From Alkalicoccobacillus porphyridii (GTDB lineage: Bacteria; Bacillota; Bacilli; Bacillales; Bacillaceae_D), in NCBI RefSeq assembly GCF_007293315.1, contig NZ_VLXZ01000009.1, positions 1-64,000 on the forward strand: 64,000 nt of DNA. Direction: 5' to 3'. This document shows, piece by piece, positions 37,644 through 47,514 of the stretch. Position numbers and translations under genes: made by a program. Under the pieces are notes generated by a model. The model saw only the letters and a program-made list of their open reading frames with translations, was not told where the DNA came from and ran no database searches. Each line of letters starts with the position of its first letter. The first letter of the stretch is position 1.

Positions 37644-37925
37644 ATAAAAAACTCCCGTCTCTGATGAAATGAATCATCAGGGACGAGAGTTAAATTCCCG
37701 TGGTGCCACCCTAGTTGAGACTACATACTAGTCTCCGCTTTAAACGCAGGTATCGTCTGCAAACGGCTTTTCCTACTCAGTACATCGTACCGTTCAGAAA
37801 GCTCCTCTAAGGTGTTCTTTCATTAAGACAGACAGGAGGGCTTACAGCCAAGGCCACTCTTCTCTGAATATCTGCTTCTCTTAATTACTCTGCCTTTTCA
37901 TCGGACTCATATATAATTGCTAATG
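37644..37925 (-). promoter_or_regulatory. T-box riboswitch of hisS-aspS
   Basis: T-box sequence AGGGTGGCACCACGGG is the complement of 37697-37712. The terminator stem ACTC.CCGTC.TCTGATGA / TCATCAGGGACG..AGT lies at 37651-37691, followed leftward by TTTTTT. Stem I has AGAGAAG, TTGGCTG and a specifier region GAACACC, whose CAC (His) triplet is the complement of 37812-37814. Confidence 0.92.
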
Positions 37926-37931
37926 CTATCT

Positions 37932-37960
37932 ATCATACGAATGAATAGTCGGGCTGTCAA
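37932..37960 (-). promoter_or_regulatory. hisS-aspS promoter
   Basis: TTGACA (37960-37955), 17-bp spacer, TATGAT (37937-37932). It overlaps the end of the small ORF 37965-38138 by only a few bases. Confidence 0.88.
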
Positions 37961-37964
37961 CTAC

Positions 37965-38138
37965 CTAATTTCGTTCTGCCTTTTTCTTTATTATATTTTT
38001 TTCGTTTTGAGCATAGCCATGTTCCAACATTCCCAAGCTTACACCTAAAGGTTGTACATTCTCTTCCTTATGTAGCTGATCTATATTGTTTAGGTATAAT
38101 TGACTAAGGTGTTGGGCCATTTTACTATTCATCCGCAT
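37965..38138 (-). CDS. Small hypothetical protein (57 aa)
   Basis: Starts ATG 38138 with TAGGAG 8 nt upstream, ends TAG 37965. Sequence begins MRMNSKMAQHLSQLYLNNID and ends in a Lys-rich tail (NIIKKKAERN); hydrophilic, probably helical, no signal peptide. I recognise no family. The ribosome-binding site lies in the right arm of a perfect 9-bp hairpin CCTAATAAA / TTTATTAGG, which would restrict initiation. It follows the Gfo/Idh gene by 69 bp on the same strand and could be its third cistron. Confidence 0.55.
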   Translation of the reverse strand: MRMNSKMAQHLSQLYLNNIDQLHKEENVQPLGVSLGMLEHGYAQNEKNIIKKKAERN

Positions 38139-38207
38139 GTAGGCATCTCCTAATAAATTGATCGTTTTATTAGGATGACCAACAAAATATGCTTTTAAAC
38201 AGTGAAT

Positions 38208-39230
38208 TTAGTTTGGAGAGCTGCTATCATAGATCGCTGAAATAATTTCCGATGTTTTCATTGCTTGCTCTGCGGTTGTACGTGGTTGTTCAAGTCCCAA
38301 ACAGCTTCTCACAAAGTTCTGAGCCTGAGCAAGTCCCGCATCCTTCTCTCCAGGAAGCCATTGTGCTTGAGAGGTAGTAAGCATCCCGTGTTTACTTGTG
38401 TTCACTGAAAATGGGAAGACTTCAATTCCACCCTGAGTACCTGAAATACTTAGAACTTCCTTATCCTCAAGAATGTTCGCTGCCCAAGAGGTTTCAAATA
38501 GAAGTGTTGCTCCCGATTTAAATTTAATATACGCCGTAGCATGATCCTCCACGTCAATCTTATCTGGATCAAACACTCCCCATTCATTCACCTGCTCTGG
38601 GTCACGGCTAATTCGCTCATAGGTTTGGCCGAGTACTTGGTCCACATCTTCAAAGTCTGTTAACCAGAGTGCCAGATCAAGAAGATGGCAGCCATAGTCC
38701 ATCAAACAGCCTCCACCTTGAAGAGAACGGTTTGTAAACACACCCCAACCTGGTACTTTTCGTCTGCGTAGGGCTTGTACGCGTATCACCAATGGATCCC
38801 CGATTTCACCGCTTGAAAGCAGCTTCTTCGCTGCTTGGGATTCCCGGTAAAAGCGGTAATGATATCCTATCATTAGAATCTTACCCGATTCCCTTGCCGC
38901 GTTAACCATCGTCTCACAGTCTTCTACACTTGTAGCCATTGGCTTTTCACATAAGACATGTACCCCAGCTTCAAGTGCTTGCTTCGCTAATTCCGCATGA
39001 AAAATATTAGGGGTACAAATCGTGACAGCATCCACTTTTTTTAATAGTTCTTCATATGATTTCGCAACATGTGCAATGTTGAATTCATCCGCAGCTGCCT
39101 TAGCAGCTTCCTGATTCTGATCAAACACGCTTGTTAGCTCTACCTGATCTTTTTGCTGTACATATGCTGGTATATGACGGCCACGAGCGATGCCGCCCGT
39201 ACCAACGATCCCCATCTTTAAAGCTGACAT
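38208..39230 (-). CDS. Gfo/Idh/MocA family oxidoreductase
   Basis: 340 aa. N-terminal Rossmann NAD(P) domain (GIVGTGGIARGRHIPAY), the family Lys motif CEKPMA, and a C-terminal substrate domain with GGGCLMDYGCHLLDLALWL (the catalytic DxxxH). Acts on sugars, inositols or aminosugar derivatives; substrate not predictable. Downstream partner of a ThuA-like protein, consistent with keto-sugar (for example 3-ketoglycoside) metabolism. Confidence 0.88.
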   Translation of the reverse strand: MSALKMGIVGTGGIARGRHIPAYVQQKDQVELTSVFDQNQEAAKAAADEFNIAHVAKSYEELLKKVDAVTICTPNIFHAELAKQALEAGVHVLCEKPMATSVEDCETMVNAARESGKILMIGYHYRFYRESQAAKKLLSSGEIGDPLVIRVQALRRRKVPGWGVFTNRSLQGGGCLMDYGCHLLDLALWLTDFEDVDQVLGQTYERISRDPEQVNEWGVFDPDKIDVEDHATAYIKFKSGATLLFETSWAANILEDKEVLSISGTQGGIEVFPFSVNTSKHGMLTTSQAQWLPGEKDAGLAQAQNFVRSCLGLEQPRTTAEQAMKTSEIISAIYDSSSPN

Positions 39231-39253
39231 GACAATAACAACTCCCTTTTTAC

Positions 39254-39973
39254 TTACTCACCTGGTACTTCTTCTAAAGGTTTTGCATTTCCGTAAACTG
39301 GTTTTTCTCGATCAACTGGAGCTGCCCATTTGACTCCATTTACAATGACACGCTGTACTTGTTCATTGTAATAGGTTGGGTGTGTCTCATGACCAGGTCT
39401 GAAATAAAAAATCTTACCTTTTCCACGATTAAACGTACATCCACTTCTAAAGACCTCCCCACCCTGAAACCAGCTGACAAAGATTAGTTCGTCTGGAGCT
39501 GGAATATCGAAATGCTCTCCATACATCTCTTCTTGTTCAAGCTCAATATATTCTCCAATACCTTCTGTTATCGGATGACCAGGCGCAGTAACCCAAAGTC
39601 TCTCCTTCTCATTAGCCTCTCTCCACTTTAAGTCACATGTTGTTCCCATCAATGACTTAAAGATTTTTGAAAAGTGTCCCGAATGCAAGACAATAAGCCC
39701 CATCCCATCTAAGACTCTTTGATGCACACGTTGAACAATGTCATCTGCCACTTCATGATGAGCCACGTGCCCCCACCAGATCAATACATCCGTTTGATTT
39801 AACACTTCTTCTGTTAGTCCATGCTCTGGTTCATCCAGTGTAGCTGTTTTACTTTCATAACCCGCCTTCGCAAGGAAAGCAGAAATAGTTCCATGGATTC
39901 CATCCGGATAAATTTCTTTTACCTTTTGGTTTGTTTGTTCATGTCGATGTTCGTTCCATATCGTTATATTCAT
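39254..39973 (-). CDS. ThuA domain protein
   Basis: 239 aa, class I glutamine amidotransferase-like ThuA fold ([13 protein letters not shown]...[14 protein letters not shown]...[14 protein letters not shown]...[34 protein letters not shown]). ThuA proteins act in trehalose and related disaccharide utilisation with Gfo/Idh oxidoreductases. An operator-like TGGTATCGTTCTCA lies 35 bp upstream. Confidence 0.85.
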   Translation of the reverse strand: MNITIWNEHRHEQTNQKVKEIYPDGIHGTISAFLAKAGYESKTATLDEPEHGLTEEVLNQTDVLIWWGHVAHHEVADDIVQRVHQRVLDGMGLIVLHSGHFSKIFKSLMGTTCDLKWREANEKERLWVTAPGHPITEGIGEYIELEQEEMYGEHFDIPAPDELIFVSWFQGGEVFRSGCTFNRGKGKIFYFRPGHETHPTYYNEQVQRVIVNGVKWAAPVDREKPVYGNAKPLEEVPGE

Positions 39974-40007
39974 TTTTACGACTCCTTTAAAGATGATATT
40001 TAGAATG

Positions 40008-40021
40008 TGGTATCGTTCTCA
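40008..40021. promoter_or_regulatory. LacI-type operator upstream of thuA-like gene
   Basis: TGGTATCGTTCTCA fits the TGNNANCGNTNNCA frame of LacI/CcpA sites, with central CG. It sits between lacI and the thuA-like gene, so the neighbouring regulator is the likely binder. Confidence 0.5.
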
Positions 40022-40043
40022 TATTTAATGTATAAATAATGAC

Positions 40044-41036
40044 TTACGTGTCACGCTTAATGAATTTATATTGAAGGACTTTCTCTGTTCCAGCTAGCTC
40101 TTTTTGCTTGTTAAGTATTTGTAGCATATATGTCATTGTTTCGCGCCCCATTTGCTTAATTGGTTGTTTAATCGTTGTTAATCCAGGCTTTAATACTCCT
40201 GACATCTGCTGATCATCAAAGCCAATCACGGATAAATCCTGTGGAACGATGATGGAAGACAGCTGTGATTGTGCAATAATACCCATTGCCACTTCATCGC
40301 TACCTGTAAAAATTGCATCAGGACGATCGTCCATTTTCTCGATACGCTTTAGAACACCTCTTCCATCCTCAACACTGCTAACATTTTTAAAATACCATTC
40401 ATCTTGAAATAATAAATCATGCTCGCTTAACGCTTGAAAGAAACCCTTCTCTCTATCAACCCCCAAATCTGATCCAATTGGTTCGTCCCCGCAGCAAAAA
40501 GCAATTTTCTTTCTACCATTTTTTATAAAATGTATGATGGCTTGAAACGTCGCTTCGTAATGGTTAATTTTAAAAGATGGAATATCTGTTTGTGCGGTAT
40601 ATTCATTACAAGATACAATGGGGCCATAGCCTAAATAGGGTTTAATGTCCTCCCAATTGTTTTCAACAGATGCTAAAATCACACCATCTACCTGCTTTGT
40701 TTTCAATAAGTCTAGATACTTCAATTCACGTTCTCTGGATCCTCTTGTATTACATAAAATGAGTTGATACCCAGACTCCGTGGCCACCTCATCCATCGCA
40801 TCAACCAATCCACTAAAGAAAGGATTAACGATGCGTGAAATAAGAACAGCAATCGTTCTTGTTTTACTTCCGCGAAGACGTTGTGCCGAAGAGTTAGGAA
40901 AATAACCTAGTTCCTTCATAGCCTGTTTTACCCGTGAACGTTTTTCATCATTAACATATGGATGGTTATTGATCACTCGAGAAACTGTTGATCTAGATAT
41001 ACCTGATAGTTTTGCCACATCTTTTATTGTCGCCAA
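40044..41036 (-). CDS. LacI family transcriptional regulator
   Basis: 330 aa. N-terminal LacI HTH (MATIKDVAKLSGISRSTVSRVINNHPYVNDEKR) and hinge (LRGSKTRTIAVLIS), then a periplasmic-binding-like effector domain. TTG start with GGGGG upstream. It precedes the ThuA and Gfo/Idh genes on the same strand and probably controls them by a sugar effector. B. subtilis has an amidase gene (yrvJ) in this hisS-dtd interval; here the sugar module takes its place. Confidence 0.9.
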   Translation of the reverse strand: MATIKDVAKLSGISRSTVSRVINNHPYVNDEKRSRVKQAMKELGYFPNSSAQRLRGSKTRTIAVLISRIVNPFFSGLVDAMDEVATESGYQLILCNTRGSRERELKYLDLLKTKQVDGVILASVENNWEDIKPYLGYGPIVSCNEYTAQTDIPSFKINHYEATFQAIIHFIKNGRKKIAFCCGDEPIGSDLGVDREKGFFQALSEHDLLFQDEWYFKNVSSVEDGRGVLKRIEKMDDRPDAIFTGSDEVAMGIIAQSQLSSIIVPQDLSVIGFDDQQMSGVLKPGLTTIKQPIKQMGRETMTYMLQILNKQKELAGTEKVLQYKFIKRDT

Positions 41037-41060
41037 ATAGCAGGTCCCCCTTCCTACTCA

Positions 41061-41074
41061 TGAAAGCGCTATCA
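41061..41074. promoter_or_regulatory. cre-like catabolite repression site upstream of lacI
   Basis: TGAAAGCGCTATCA differs at one position from the palindromic cre TGAAAGCGCTTTCA. Lying in the lacI promoter region, it would place the module under CcpA or under LacI autoregulation. Confidence 0.65.
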
Positions 41075-41156
41075 GATATAGTGTAGTATGCTCTAAATTA
41101 AAAATCAATGAATTTTTTGATTATGCTGTAATCTTTTAATATTTCAGTGATGAAAT

Positions 41157-41209
41157 AAAATTCGAACGGGCGTTTATCGTTTTAACAGTAACGTTGCCGT
41201 TCGAATTTT
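41157..41209. terminator. dtd terminator
   Basis: AAAATTCGAACGG / CCGTTCGAATTTT with an inner CGTT/AACG helix; bidirectional. Confidence 0.88.
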
Positions 41210-41235
41210 ATAGCTTGTAATGTTTTAGTGAGAGA

Positions 41236-41673
41236 TTATCTCTCTACCAAGAGAGTGACAGGACCATCGTTTACAAGCTGAACCTTCATATCTGCACCAA
41301 ATTGACCCGTCTCCACATGTACTCCCTTTGCAACAAGTCTCTCATTAAACAAATCATATAATTGAGCGGCAGCTTCTGGCTTTGCTGCCTCTGTAAAGCT
41401 TGGACGCCGACCTTTTTTTGTATCTCCGTACAAAGTAAATTGCGAAATCGAAAGAATTGAACCCTTTGTATCTAAAAGAGAAAGATTCATTTTGCCTTGT
41501 TCATCATCAAATATGCGAAGGTTAATGACTTTCTCAACAATTTCATTTACCTCTACTTCCGAATCCTCGTGAGTAATACCGACCAAAAGGACTAGACCAT
41601 GGGTAATCGCTCCTACCCGCTCCCCCTCAATCGTTACACTCGCTTCCTTCGATCGTTGTAGTACAACTCTCAC
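41236..41673 (-). CDS. dtd: D-aminoacyl-tRNA deacylase
   Basis: 145 aa. N-terminus [18 protein letters not shown], active-site [11 protein letters not shown] and the cross-subunit [10 protein letters not shown] are all conserved. It removes D-amino acids (and Gly from tRNA-Ala) from tRNA. Follows relA by 12 bp. Confidence 0.95.
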   Translation of the reverse strand: MRVVLQRSKEASVTIEGERVGAITHGLVLLVGITHEDSEVEVNEIVEKVINLRIFDDEQGKMNLSLLDTKGSILSISQFTLYGDTKKGRRPSFTEAAKPEAAAQLYDLFNERLVAKGVHVETGQFGADMKVQLVNDGPVTLLVER

Positions 41674-41685
41674 CTATTCCACCTC

Positions 41686-43869
41686 TTAATGCATCATTCT
41701 TCTTACTGAATAAATATCCTTCAGTTGTTTTATCTTTTCTACTACCCGTTGTAAATGACCGAGATTTTGGATGGAAATACTCATATGAATTGTAGCCATC
41801 TTGTTTTTTTGGTCAGACCGTCCAGTTACTGCATTAATGGATGTTCGCGATTCCGTCATCGTATGAAGAATTTCGTTTAATAGACCGTTACGATCAAAAC
41901 CTGTAATCTCAATATCCACAGGATACGCTTTATTCTCTTGCTGGGCCCCCTCCCACTCGACGTCAAGGAAACGGCTCTCCTCTTCCGATTGAATGTTTGG
42001 ACAGTCCGCTCGGTGAATAGATACACCGCGTCCTTTTGTAATAAATCCTACAATTTCATCACCTGGAACAGGTGTACAGCAACGCGAAATCCGGATTAAT
42101 AGGTTGTCTACACCTTTTACACGAACACCTGAGTTGGTTTTTTTCTTGGGTGTAAATGACTTTATATCCGACAAAGCGTTATCGAGTGTTTGCTCCTCTT
42201 GCTCCTGATCCTTTTTCTTGCGGATTTTTTCCGTCAATTTATTTACAATTTGTTTCGCGCTAATTCCACCGTATCCAGTAGCTGCAAGCATATCTTCTTC
42301 ACCTGCAAAGCTAAATTTATTCGTGGCTTCAGCAATGTTTTCAGGTGTGAGCACCTCTTTAGGGTCAAACTCCAGCAGTCTGACTTCCTTTTCTAGCATC
42401 TCCCGTCCCTTTTGAACATTCTCTTCACGTTTTTCCTTTTTAAACCACTGCTTGATCTTATTTTTAGCATGTGAGGATTGCGTGATCTTAAGCCAGTCTT
42501 GACTTGGACCATAAGAGTGCTTGGATGTCATAACTTCCACTATATCGCCCGTTCGCAGCTCGTGGTCCAGCGGCACCATCTTACTGTTTACTTTAGCGCC
42601 AATACATCGGTTACCAATCTCACTGTGTATGCGATAAGCAAAATCCAATGGTACGGATCCACGCGGAAGCTCAACAACATCGCCTTTAGGTGTAAATACA
42701 AACACCATATCTGAAAACAAATCCATCTTCATGGATTCCATAAATTCTTGAGCATCATTTGTATCATTTTGAGATTCTATAATATCCCTAAACCACGTCA
42801 GTTTATCCTCAAATGAATTTGATTGGTTGGAAAGGACTTTACCTTCTTTATAAGCCCAATGTGCTGCCACCCCAAATTCAGCGACCCGGTGCATCTCATC
42901 GGTACGGATCTGTACTTCAAGCGGGTCTCCATAAGGTCCGACAACCGTTGTGTGTAATGATTGATACATATTGGCTTTTGGCATCGCAATGTAGTCTTTA
43001 AAACGCCCAGGCATGGGCCTCCAACAGGTATGAATTACACCTAAGACGGCATAACAATCTTTAATATTCTTTACAATAATTCGCACGGCTAAAAGATCAT
43101 AGATTTCATTAAATTGCTTATTTTGAAGAACCATTTTTCGATAGATACTATAGATGTGTTTAGGACGGCCGGAAAGCTCACATGTTACGTCCATATCCTC
43201 AAGCTGATCCTGAATCTTTTCTATCACTTCTTCTAAATAGCTCTCACGCTCTGCGCGTTTTTTCTTCATGAGATTAACAATGCGATAATATTGCTGAGGA
43301 TCAAGATAACGTAACGCGATGTCCTCTAATTCCCACTTTATAGCTGAAATCCCTAGTCTATGTGCTAAGGGCGCAAAAATCTCCAGCGTTTCATTAGAGG
43401 TTACCCTCTGCTTAGCTGGAGGCATAAATTTTAAAGTTCGCATATTGTGCAAACGATCCGCAAGCTTTATTAAAATGACGCGGATATCCTTAGCCATGGC
43501 AACAAGCATTTTACGATGATTCTCCGCTTGCTGCTCTTCCTTAGATTTATATTTAAACTTTTTAAGCTTAGTGACTCCATCAACAAGCATGGCCACTTCA
43601 GCATTAAATGTTAATTCAATATCTTCAACCGTAACCTCTGTATCTTCAACGACATCATGCAAAAAAGCAGCTGCAACTGTATTTGGATCCAACTGCAGAC
43701 CCACAATAATTCCAGCTACTTGTATGGGATGAAGAATGTAAGGCTCTCCGGATTTTCTGTACTGGCCACTATGATGCTTTTCAGCGTATTCATAGGCCCT
43801 CCGGAGAAAGGCTATGTCTTCCTCTCCCAAATATTCACTCGCCTTTTCAATCACCTGTTCTATGGTCAT
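41686..43869 (-). CDS. relA: Bifunctional (p)ppGpp synthetase/hydrolase RelA
   Basis: 727 aa. Order: HD hydrolase domain (HPIQVAG..AAFLHDVVEDT), RelA/SpoT synthetase (GRPKHIYSIYRKM...YDLLAVRII...KDYIAMPKANMYQSLHT), TGS (about 390-450), helical, zinc-finger (ISRCCTPVPGD) and C-terminal ACT (about 655-727). An intact HDxxED motif indicates both activities. Operon relA-dtd. Confidence 0.96.
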   Translation of the reverse strand: MTIEQVIEKASEYLGEEDIAFLRRAYEYAEKHHSGQYRKSGEPYILHPIQVAGIIVGLQLDPNTVAAAFLHDVVEDTEVTVEDIELTFNAEVAMLVDGVTKLKKFKYKSKEEQQAENHRKMLVAMAKDIRVILIKLADRLHNMRTLKFMPPAKQRVTSNETLEIFAPLAHRLGISAIKWELEDIALRYLDPQQYYRIVNLMKKKRAERESYLEEVIEKIQDQLEDMDVTCELSGRPKHIYSIYRKMVLQNKQFNEIYDLLAVRIIVKNIKDCYAVLGVIHTCWRPMPGRFKDYIAMPKANMYQSLHTTVVGPYGDPLEVQIRTDEMHRVAEFGVAAHWAYKEGKVLSNQSNSFEDKLTWFRDIIESQNDTNDAQEFMESMKMDLFSDMVFVFTPKGDVVELPRGSVPLDFAYRIHSEIGNRCIGAKVNSKMVPLDHELRTGDIVEVMTSKHSYGPSQDWLKITQSSHAKNKIKQWFKKEKREENVQKGREMLEKEVRLLEFDPKEVLTPENIAEATNKFSFAGEEDMLAATGYGGISAKQIVNKLTEKIRKKKDQEQEEQTLDNALSDIKSFTPKKKTNSGVRVKGVDNLLIRISRCCTPVPGDEIVGFITKGRGVSIHRADCPNIQSEEESRFLDVEWEGAQQENKAYPVDIEITGFDRNGLLNEILHTMTESRTSINAVTGRSDQKNKMATIHMSISIQNLGHLQRVVEKIKQLKDIYSVRRMMH

Positions 43870-44019
43870 TCCATCACCTTATTCACGAAACAATATTTCC
43901 TACTATTATCCTTGATTGTCACCATTCCTGTAAAGTCATAAACCGAAGAATTTTGACGAATTCATCCATTAAGACTGGAATTCACCCTGCATTCTGTATC
44001 CAAAGGAAAATAAGGGAAA

Positions 44020-44059
44020 AAAAGAATGACGAGGTATCAGATAACCAAGCCATTCTTTT
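44020..44059 (-). terminator. apt terminator
   Basis: AAAAGAATG / CATTCTTTT with an internal GGT/ACC pairing; T-rich on the minus strand. Confidence 0.75.
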
Positions 44060-44067
44060 GATGCTAT

Positions 44068-44580
44068 TTAGTATGTAACTAAACTAAATGTATTATATTG
44101 GGAAAGTCGATCGCGACCGTTAAGATAAGATAGCTCAATAAGGAATGCAATTCCAACCACTACGCCACCAAGCTCTTCTACCATTTTGATAGTAGCTTCA
44201 ATCGTTCCACCAGTAGCTAGCAAATCATCTGTAATTAAAACCTTCTGCCCTTTTGTGATGGAATCCTTGTGAATTGTTAGGCTATCCTTCCCATATTCCA
44301 AACCATAATCTACTGATAAAACTTCTCGAGGTAATTTCCCTGCTTTACGAACAGGAACAAAGCCCTTTTCCATTTCAACAGCCAATGGACAGCCAACAAC
44401 AAATCCTCTTGCTTCTGGTCCCACAATCACGTCTACATCAAGCTCAGAGGCGTACTTCCCTAATTCCTGAATAGCCGCTTTATATACTTGGCCATTCTGC
44501 ATTAACGTTGTAATATCTTTGAAACGAATACCTTCCTTAGGGTAATCCTCTACGATTGTAATATATTGTTTAAAGTCCAC
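44068..44580 (-). CDS. apt: Adenine phosphoribosyltransferase
   Basis: 170 aa. PRPP motif [17 protein letters not shown]-terminal FKDITTLM, and [12 protein letters not shown]. It makes AMP from adenine and PRPP. GTG start with AAGGAG upstream; overlaps the recJ stop by one base. Confidence 0.96.
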   Translation of the reverse strand: MDFKQYITIVEDYPKEGIRFKDITTLMQNGQVYKAAIQELGKYASELDVDVIVGPEARGFVVGCPLAVEMEKGFVPVRKAGKLPREVLSVDYGLEYGKDSLTIHKDSITKGQKVLITDDLLATGGTIEATIKMVEELGGVVVGIAFLIELSYLNGRDRLSQYNTFSLVTY

Positions 44581-46949
44581 TATACCTGCTCCTTCACGTT
44601 TTGGTTAGTCGCTTCCACTTTAGAAAAAACGGAATCAAACCATTCTCTTAATTGGTCAAAAGATGAGTATACATACTCATTTTCCAACTCTCCCTGTTGA
44701 ATCTTGCTTCGATAAATCAGTGATTCATTTAAATCTTTTTTTGAGGGTTTTTCAGATACAGCTGCTACACCATTTTTGGTCTGAATAAATCCTAACTCCT
44801 CAAAAACGTCCGCCATAAACTTTACGGTACCACTTGACCAACCCTTATATGCTTCAATCTTCTTCTGCTGTTGATGGTAAGCTAATGTTTGTCGTTGTTT
44901 AATTAATGCGTAAAACCATTTAAAATCGTCCCTCGTCGGGTTTGACGAAAAAAAGGAATCCGATTCTTGATAAAAAATGGCATAAATACGGCTTGGCTTA
45001 CTCATCGTCTTTTGAAAAAGAAGTTCCAGTTGATCCTTGTCTCTCGGTACATCTAATAGCACTAGATACTTGTCTTCAAATGACTCGATGGGGAATGGTT
45101 CCGCACCTATATGATGAACATTCATACCTGGAACTAGACTCTCAGAAGGACTGCCTCTAAATGCAAGACACACTCGTTGATCTTCAGGTAGTTCTTGAAC
45201 CTTCTCTAAGATACGTGGCGGTTTCAGGCTTCTCCAATCAAATAATTGCCACTCAGACACAGCTAAATCCTCAACCATTAATTGAGGTTTAATATGACCA
45301 TTCCATTCGTTCACGGATAATGTGCCCAAAGCATGAACAGCAGCGGAACGGGTTATTTCATCATGAAGATGTCCCATACGAAAAGCAATGCCATCCAGTG
45401 CGGCACCTTGCTCAGTTAAACTGATTTTCAAATGAGAGGAATCACTGCCTATGCGCCTAATTTGCCCTAACTGCACACCTTCAAACATAATCTTTGGTTT
45501 GGGGTTTCCCACTCCAAAAGGAGCAAGCTTATCTAATTGCTTCACCACAGATAAACTCACTTCTCCGACCTTTGCCACTACGTCAACACGAGCAATGGGA
45601 CTGAAATCTTCTTCTGTGAGAACCTCATCAGCCTGTTGATGAAGCTTTGCACGAAGCTCGTCTACTAAATCAAGCTGCATTGTTAAGCCTGCCGCCATCG
45701 GATGCCCGCCAAAATGTGGCAGGATATCTCGATTTTTTGAGAGCTCCAAAAACATATTAAACCCTTCAATACTTCTGGCAGAGCCCTTCGCCGTTCCCTT
45801 TTCACTATCAAAGCTCATGACGATAACCGGTCTATAGTAACGCTCAACCAGTCTTGATGCAACAATACCAATGACCCCAGCATTCCAGCCTTCTTTACCT
45901 ATGATGAGCACATGGTTATCAGAAATAGGGTAGTGATCATCAACCATTTTAATTGCTTCTTCAGTCATCTCGTTAACAATAGCCTGCCGTTCTTTATTTA
46001 GCCCATCTATTTCCTCGGCAAGCATCGTCGCTGTGGCTAAATCATCCGACATAAGCAGATCAACGGCCGGATCAGCCGAGTCAAGTCGACCCGCCGCATT
46101 CATCCTTGGTCCAATACCAAAACCAACATGATCTGCCTCCATCACATCTGCACCGAAGCCACATACCTTTTTCATTGCCCGAAGACCCGGTTTCTCCGTT
46201 TCTTGTAAAGCAATGAGTCCAGAGCGAGCAATCAATCGGTTCTCATCCACTAGCGGCACAAGATCTGCGATCGTACCTATCACAGCTATATCTAATAAAT
46301 GCTCAGGTATGCGTTTCAGTAGGGCGTGAGCAAGCTTAAAGGCAACCCCGACACCTGCCAGCGACTTAAAGGGATAAGAACAACCCGGTTTTTTCGGGTT
46401 CAAAATAAATAAGGCATCAGGCAAATTCGGCGGCGGCTCGTGATGATCTGTAATAATAAAATCAAGACCTATCTCCTTTGCCACAGCTGCCTCATGAACG
46501 GCCGAAATGCCCGTATCAACTGTAATAACTAGCTGAATCCCATCATCCTTAGCACGTCTTAATGCTGGTTCATTTGGACCATACCCTTCCGTAAAACGGT
46601 TAGGAATGTAATATGTAGCCAGAGCACCTAGCTCATTTAGTGCATGCATTAACACAGCCGTACTACTTACCCCGTCTGCGTCATAATCTCCAAATACCAT
46701 AATATGCTCTTCTTGTTCAATCGCATTGTATATACGCTCAACCGTCTCTTTCATCCCATCCATTAAATATGGATCATGAAAGTTCAGTCCGTCTGAATCG
46801 AGGAATTGGTGAACATCCTTTTTCTCGCGCAATCCACGATTCAGTAACAATTTCGCTACTAACGGTGGAAGCTGACAACTCTCCGCAAGAGCGTCTATCG
46901 TAGCTTGGTCCTGAGTTTGAACCTGCCATCTTGCTCGTGGCTTTAACAT
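44580..46949 (-). CDS. recJ: Single-strand-specific exonuclease RecJ
   Basis: 789 aa. DHH phosphoesterase motifs [17 protein letters not shown] and TDHHEPPP, then the DHHA1 domain (FGGHPMAAG), an OB fold and the long Bacillus C-terminal extension (about 560-789). 5'-3' ssDNA exonuclease in recombination and mismatch repair. Start ATG 46949 has GGGGTG upstream; the reading from 47000 crosses the promoter. Confidence 0.95.
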   Translation of the reverse strand: MLKPRARWQVQTQDQATIDALAESCQLPPLVAKLLLNRGLREKKDVHQFLDSDGLNFHDPYLMDGMKETVERIYNAIEQEEHIMVFGDYDADGVSSTAVLMHALNELGALATYYIPNRFTEGYGPNEPALRRAKDDGIQLVITVDTGISAVHEAAVAKEIGLDFIITDHHEPPPNLPDALFILNPKKPGCSYPFKSLAGVGVAFKLAHALLKRIPEHLLDIAVIGTIADLVPLVDENRLIARSGLIALQETEKPGLRAMKKVCGFGADVMEADHVGFGIGPRMNAAGRLDSADPAVDLLMSDDLATATMLAEEIDGLNKERQAIVNEMTEEAIKMVDDHYPISDNHVLIIGKEGWNAGVIGIVASRLVERYYRPVIVMSFDSEKGTAKGSARSIEGFNMFLELSKNRDILPHFGGHPMAAGLTMQLDLVDELRAKLHQQADEVLTEEDFSPIARVDVVAKVGEVSLSVVKQLDKLAPFGVGNPKPKIMFEGVQLGQIRRIGSDSSHLKISLTEQGAALDGIAFRMGHLHDEITRSAAVHALGTLSVNEWNGHIKPQLMVEDLAVSEWQLFDWRSLKPPRILEKVQELPEDQRVCLAFRGSPSESLVPGMNVHHIGAEPFPIESFEDKYLVLLDVPRDKDQLELLFQKTMSKPSRIYAIFYQESDSFFSSNPTRDDFKWFYALIKQRQTLAYHQQQKKIEAYKGWSSGTVKFMADVFEELGFIQTKNGVAAVSEKPSKKDLNESLIYRSKIQQGELENEYVYSSFDQLREWFDSVFSKVEATNQNVKEQV

Positions 46950-46954
46950 GACAA

Positions 46955-47000
46955 CACCCCTTGACCCTCCTATTATACAAGAGGGAGCAAGGGGTGACAA
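46955..47000 (-). promoter_or_regulatory. recJ promoter within a long inverted repeat
   Basis: TTGTCA (47000-46995), 17-bp spacer, TATAAT (46977-46972). An inverted repeat CACCCCTTG..CCCTC / GAGGG..CAAGGGGTG spans the spacer, the -10 box and the recJ ribosome-binding site. The arrangement is discussed under findings. Confidence 0.8.
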
Positions 47001-47009
47001 TCTCTACAT

Positions 47010-47327
47010 TTATGACTGTTTTGTAGTGTCTGATACAGAAGGATTTGTTTCCGAACGATTGGTTGACGCCGGCGTATCTGTTTTATCAAGACGGTGACTA
47101 GCTCGTAGCCTCTTCACTTCTGATTGAAGCTTCACTACTCTCATCATGCCTAAAGCCCCAGCAACCGCAGCTCCTAAAAACACTGACCCTAATATCACTA
47201 AGATTAATGGCCAGTTGGTCGTGCCAAATAAATAATTCACAGGTACAGCCTCAACGTTTATAACAGCAAAAACAGCAATGATAATAGCAGCAATAATTCC
47301 TATAATAAATGCAGTTTGTCCTTTCAT
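47010..47327 (-). CDS. yrvD: LapA domain membrane protein (YrvD)
   Basis: 105 aa, two transmembrane helices (about 5-24 and 40-62), then a cytoplasmic coiled-coil-like tail (RVVKLQSEVKRLRAS), the LapA/DUF1049 layout. The start at 47327 has AAAGGGAG 9 nt upstream. Gram-negative LapA works with LapB in LPS assembly control; its role in Bacilli is unknown. Same position as B. subtilis yrvD. Confidence 0.85.
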   Translation of the reverse strand: MKGQTAFIIGIIAAIIIAVFAVINVEAVPVNYLFGTTNWPLILVILGSVFLGAAVAGALGMMRVVKLQSEVKRLRASHRLDKTDTPASTNRSETNPSVSDTTKQS

Positions 47328-47441
47328 CTTGTTCACTCCCTTTGATGTATATCTTTTAGTTAATACCCCAAAACGATCATCTTTAAAACTGGTGCAATGA
47401 AAGAAAGTGATAGACACAAAATGGAACTAGCTAAAAAAAGA

Positions 47442-47481
47442 GTCGAACAATTATGTGGTGAGACTAACATAATTGTTCGAC
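47442..47481 (-). terminator. secD-secF terminator, repeat family D copy 2
   Basis: Perfect 15-bp stem GTCGAACAATTATGT / ACATAATTGTTCGAC, loop GGTGAGACTA; leftward T-run. Loop and upper stem match 8996-9045. Confidence 0.88.
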
Positions 47482-47514
47482 AGGAGTACTACTGTCTAAG
47501 CGCCAACTTATGAA

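Noticed and set aside
37618-37677. Extended hisS N-terminus
   Set aside because: The extra 20 codons are the translated T-box terminator; the true start has a strong site at 37617.
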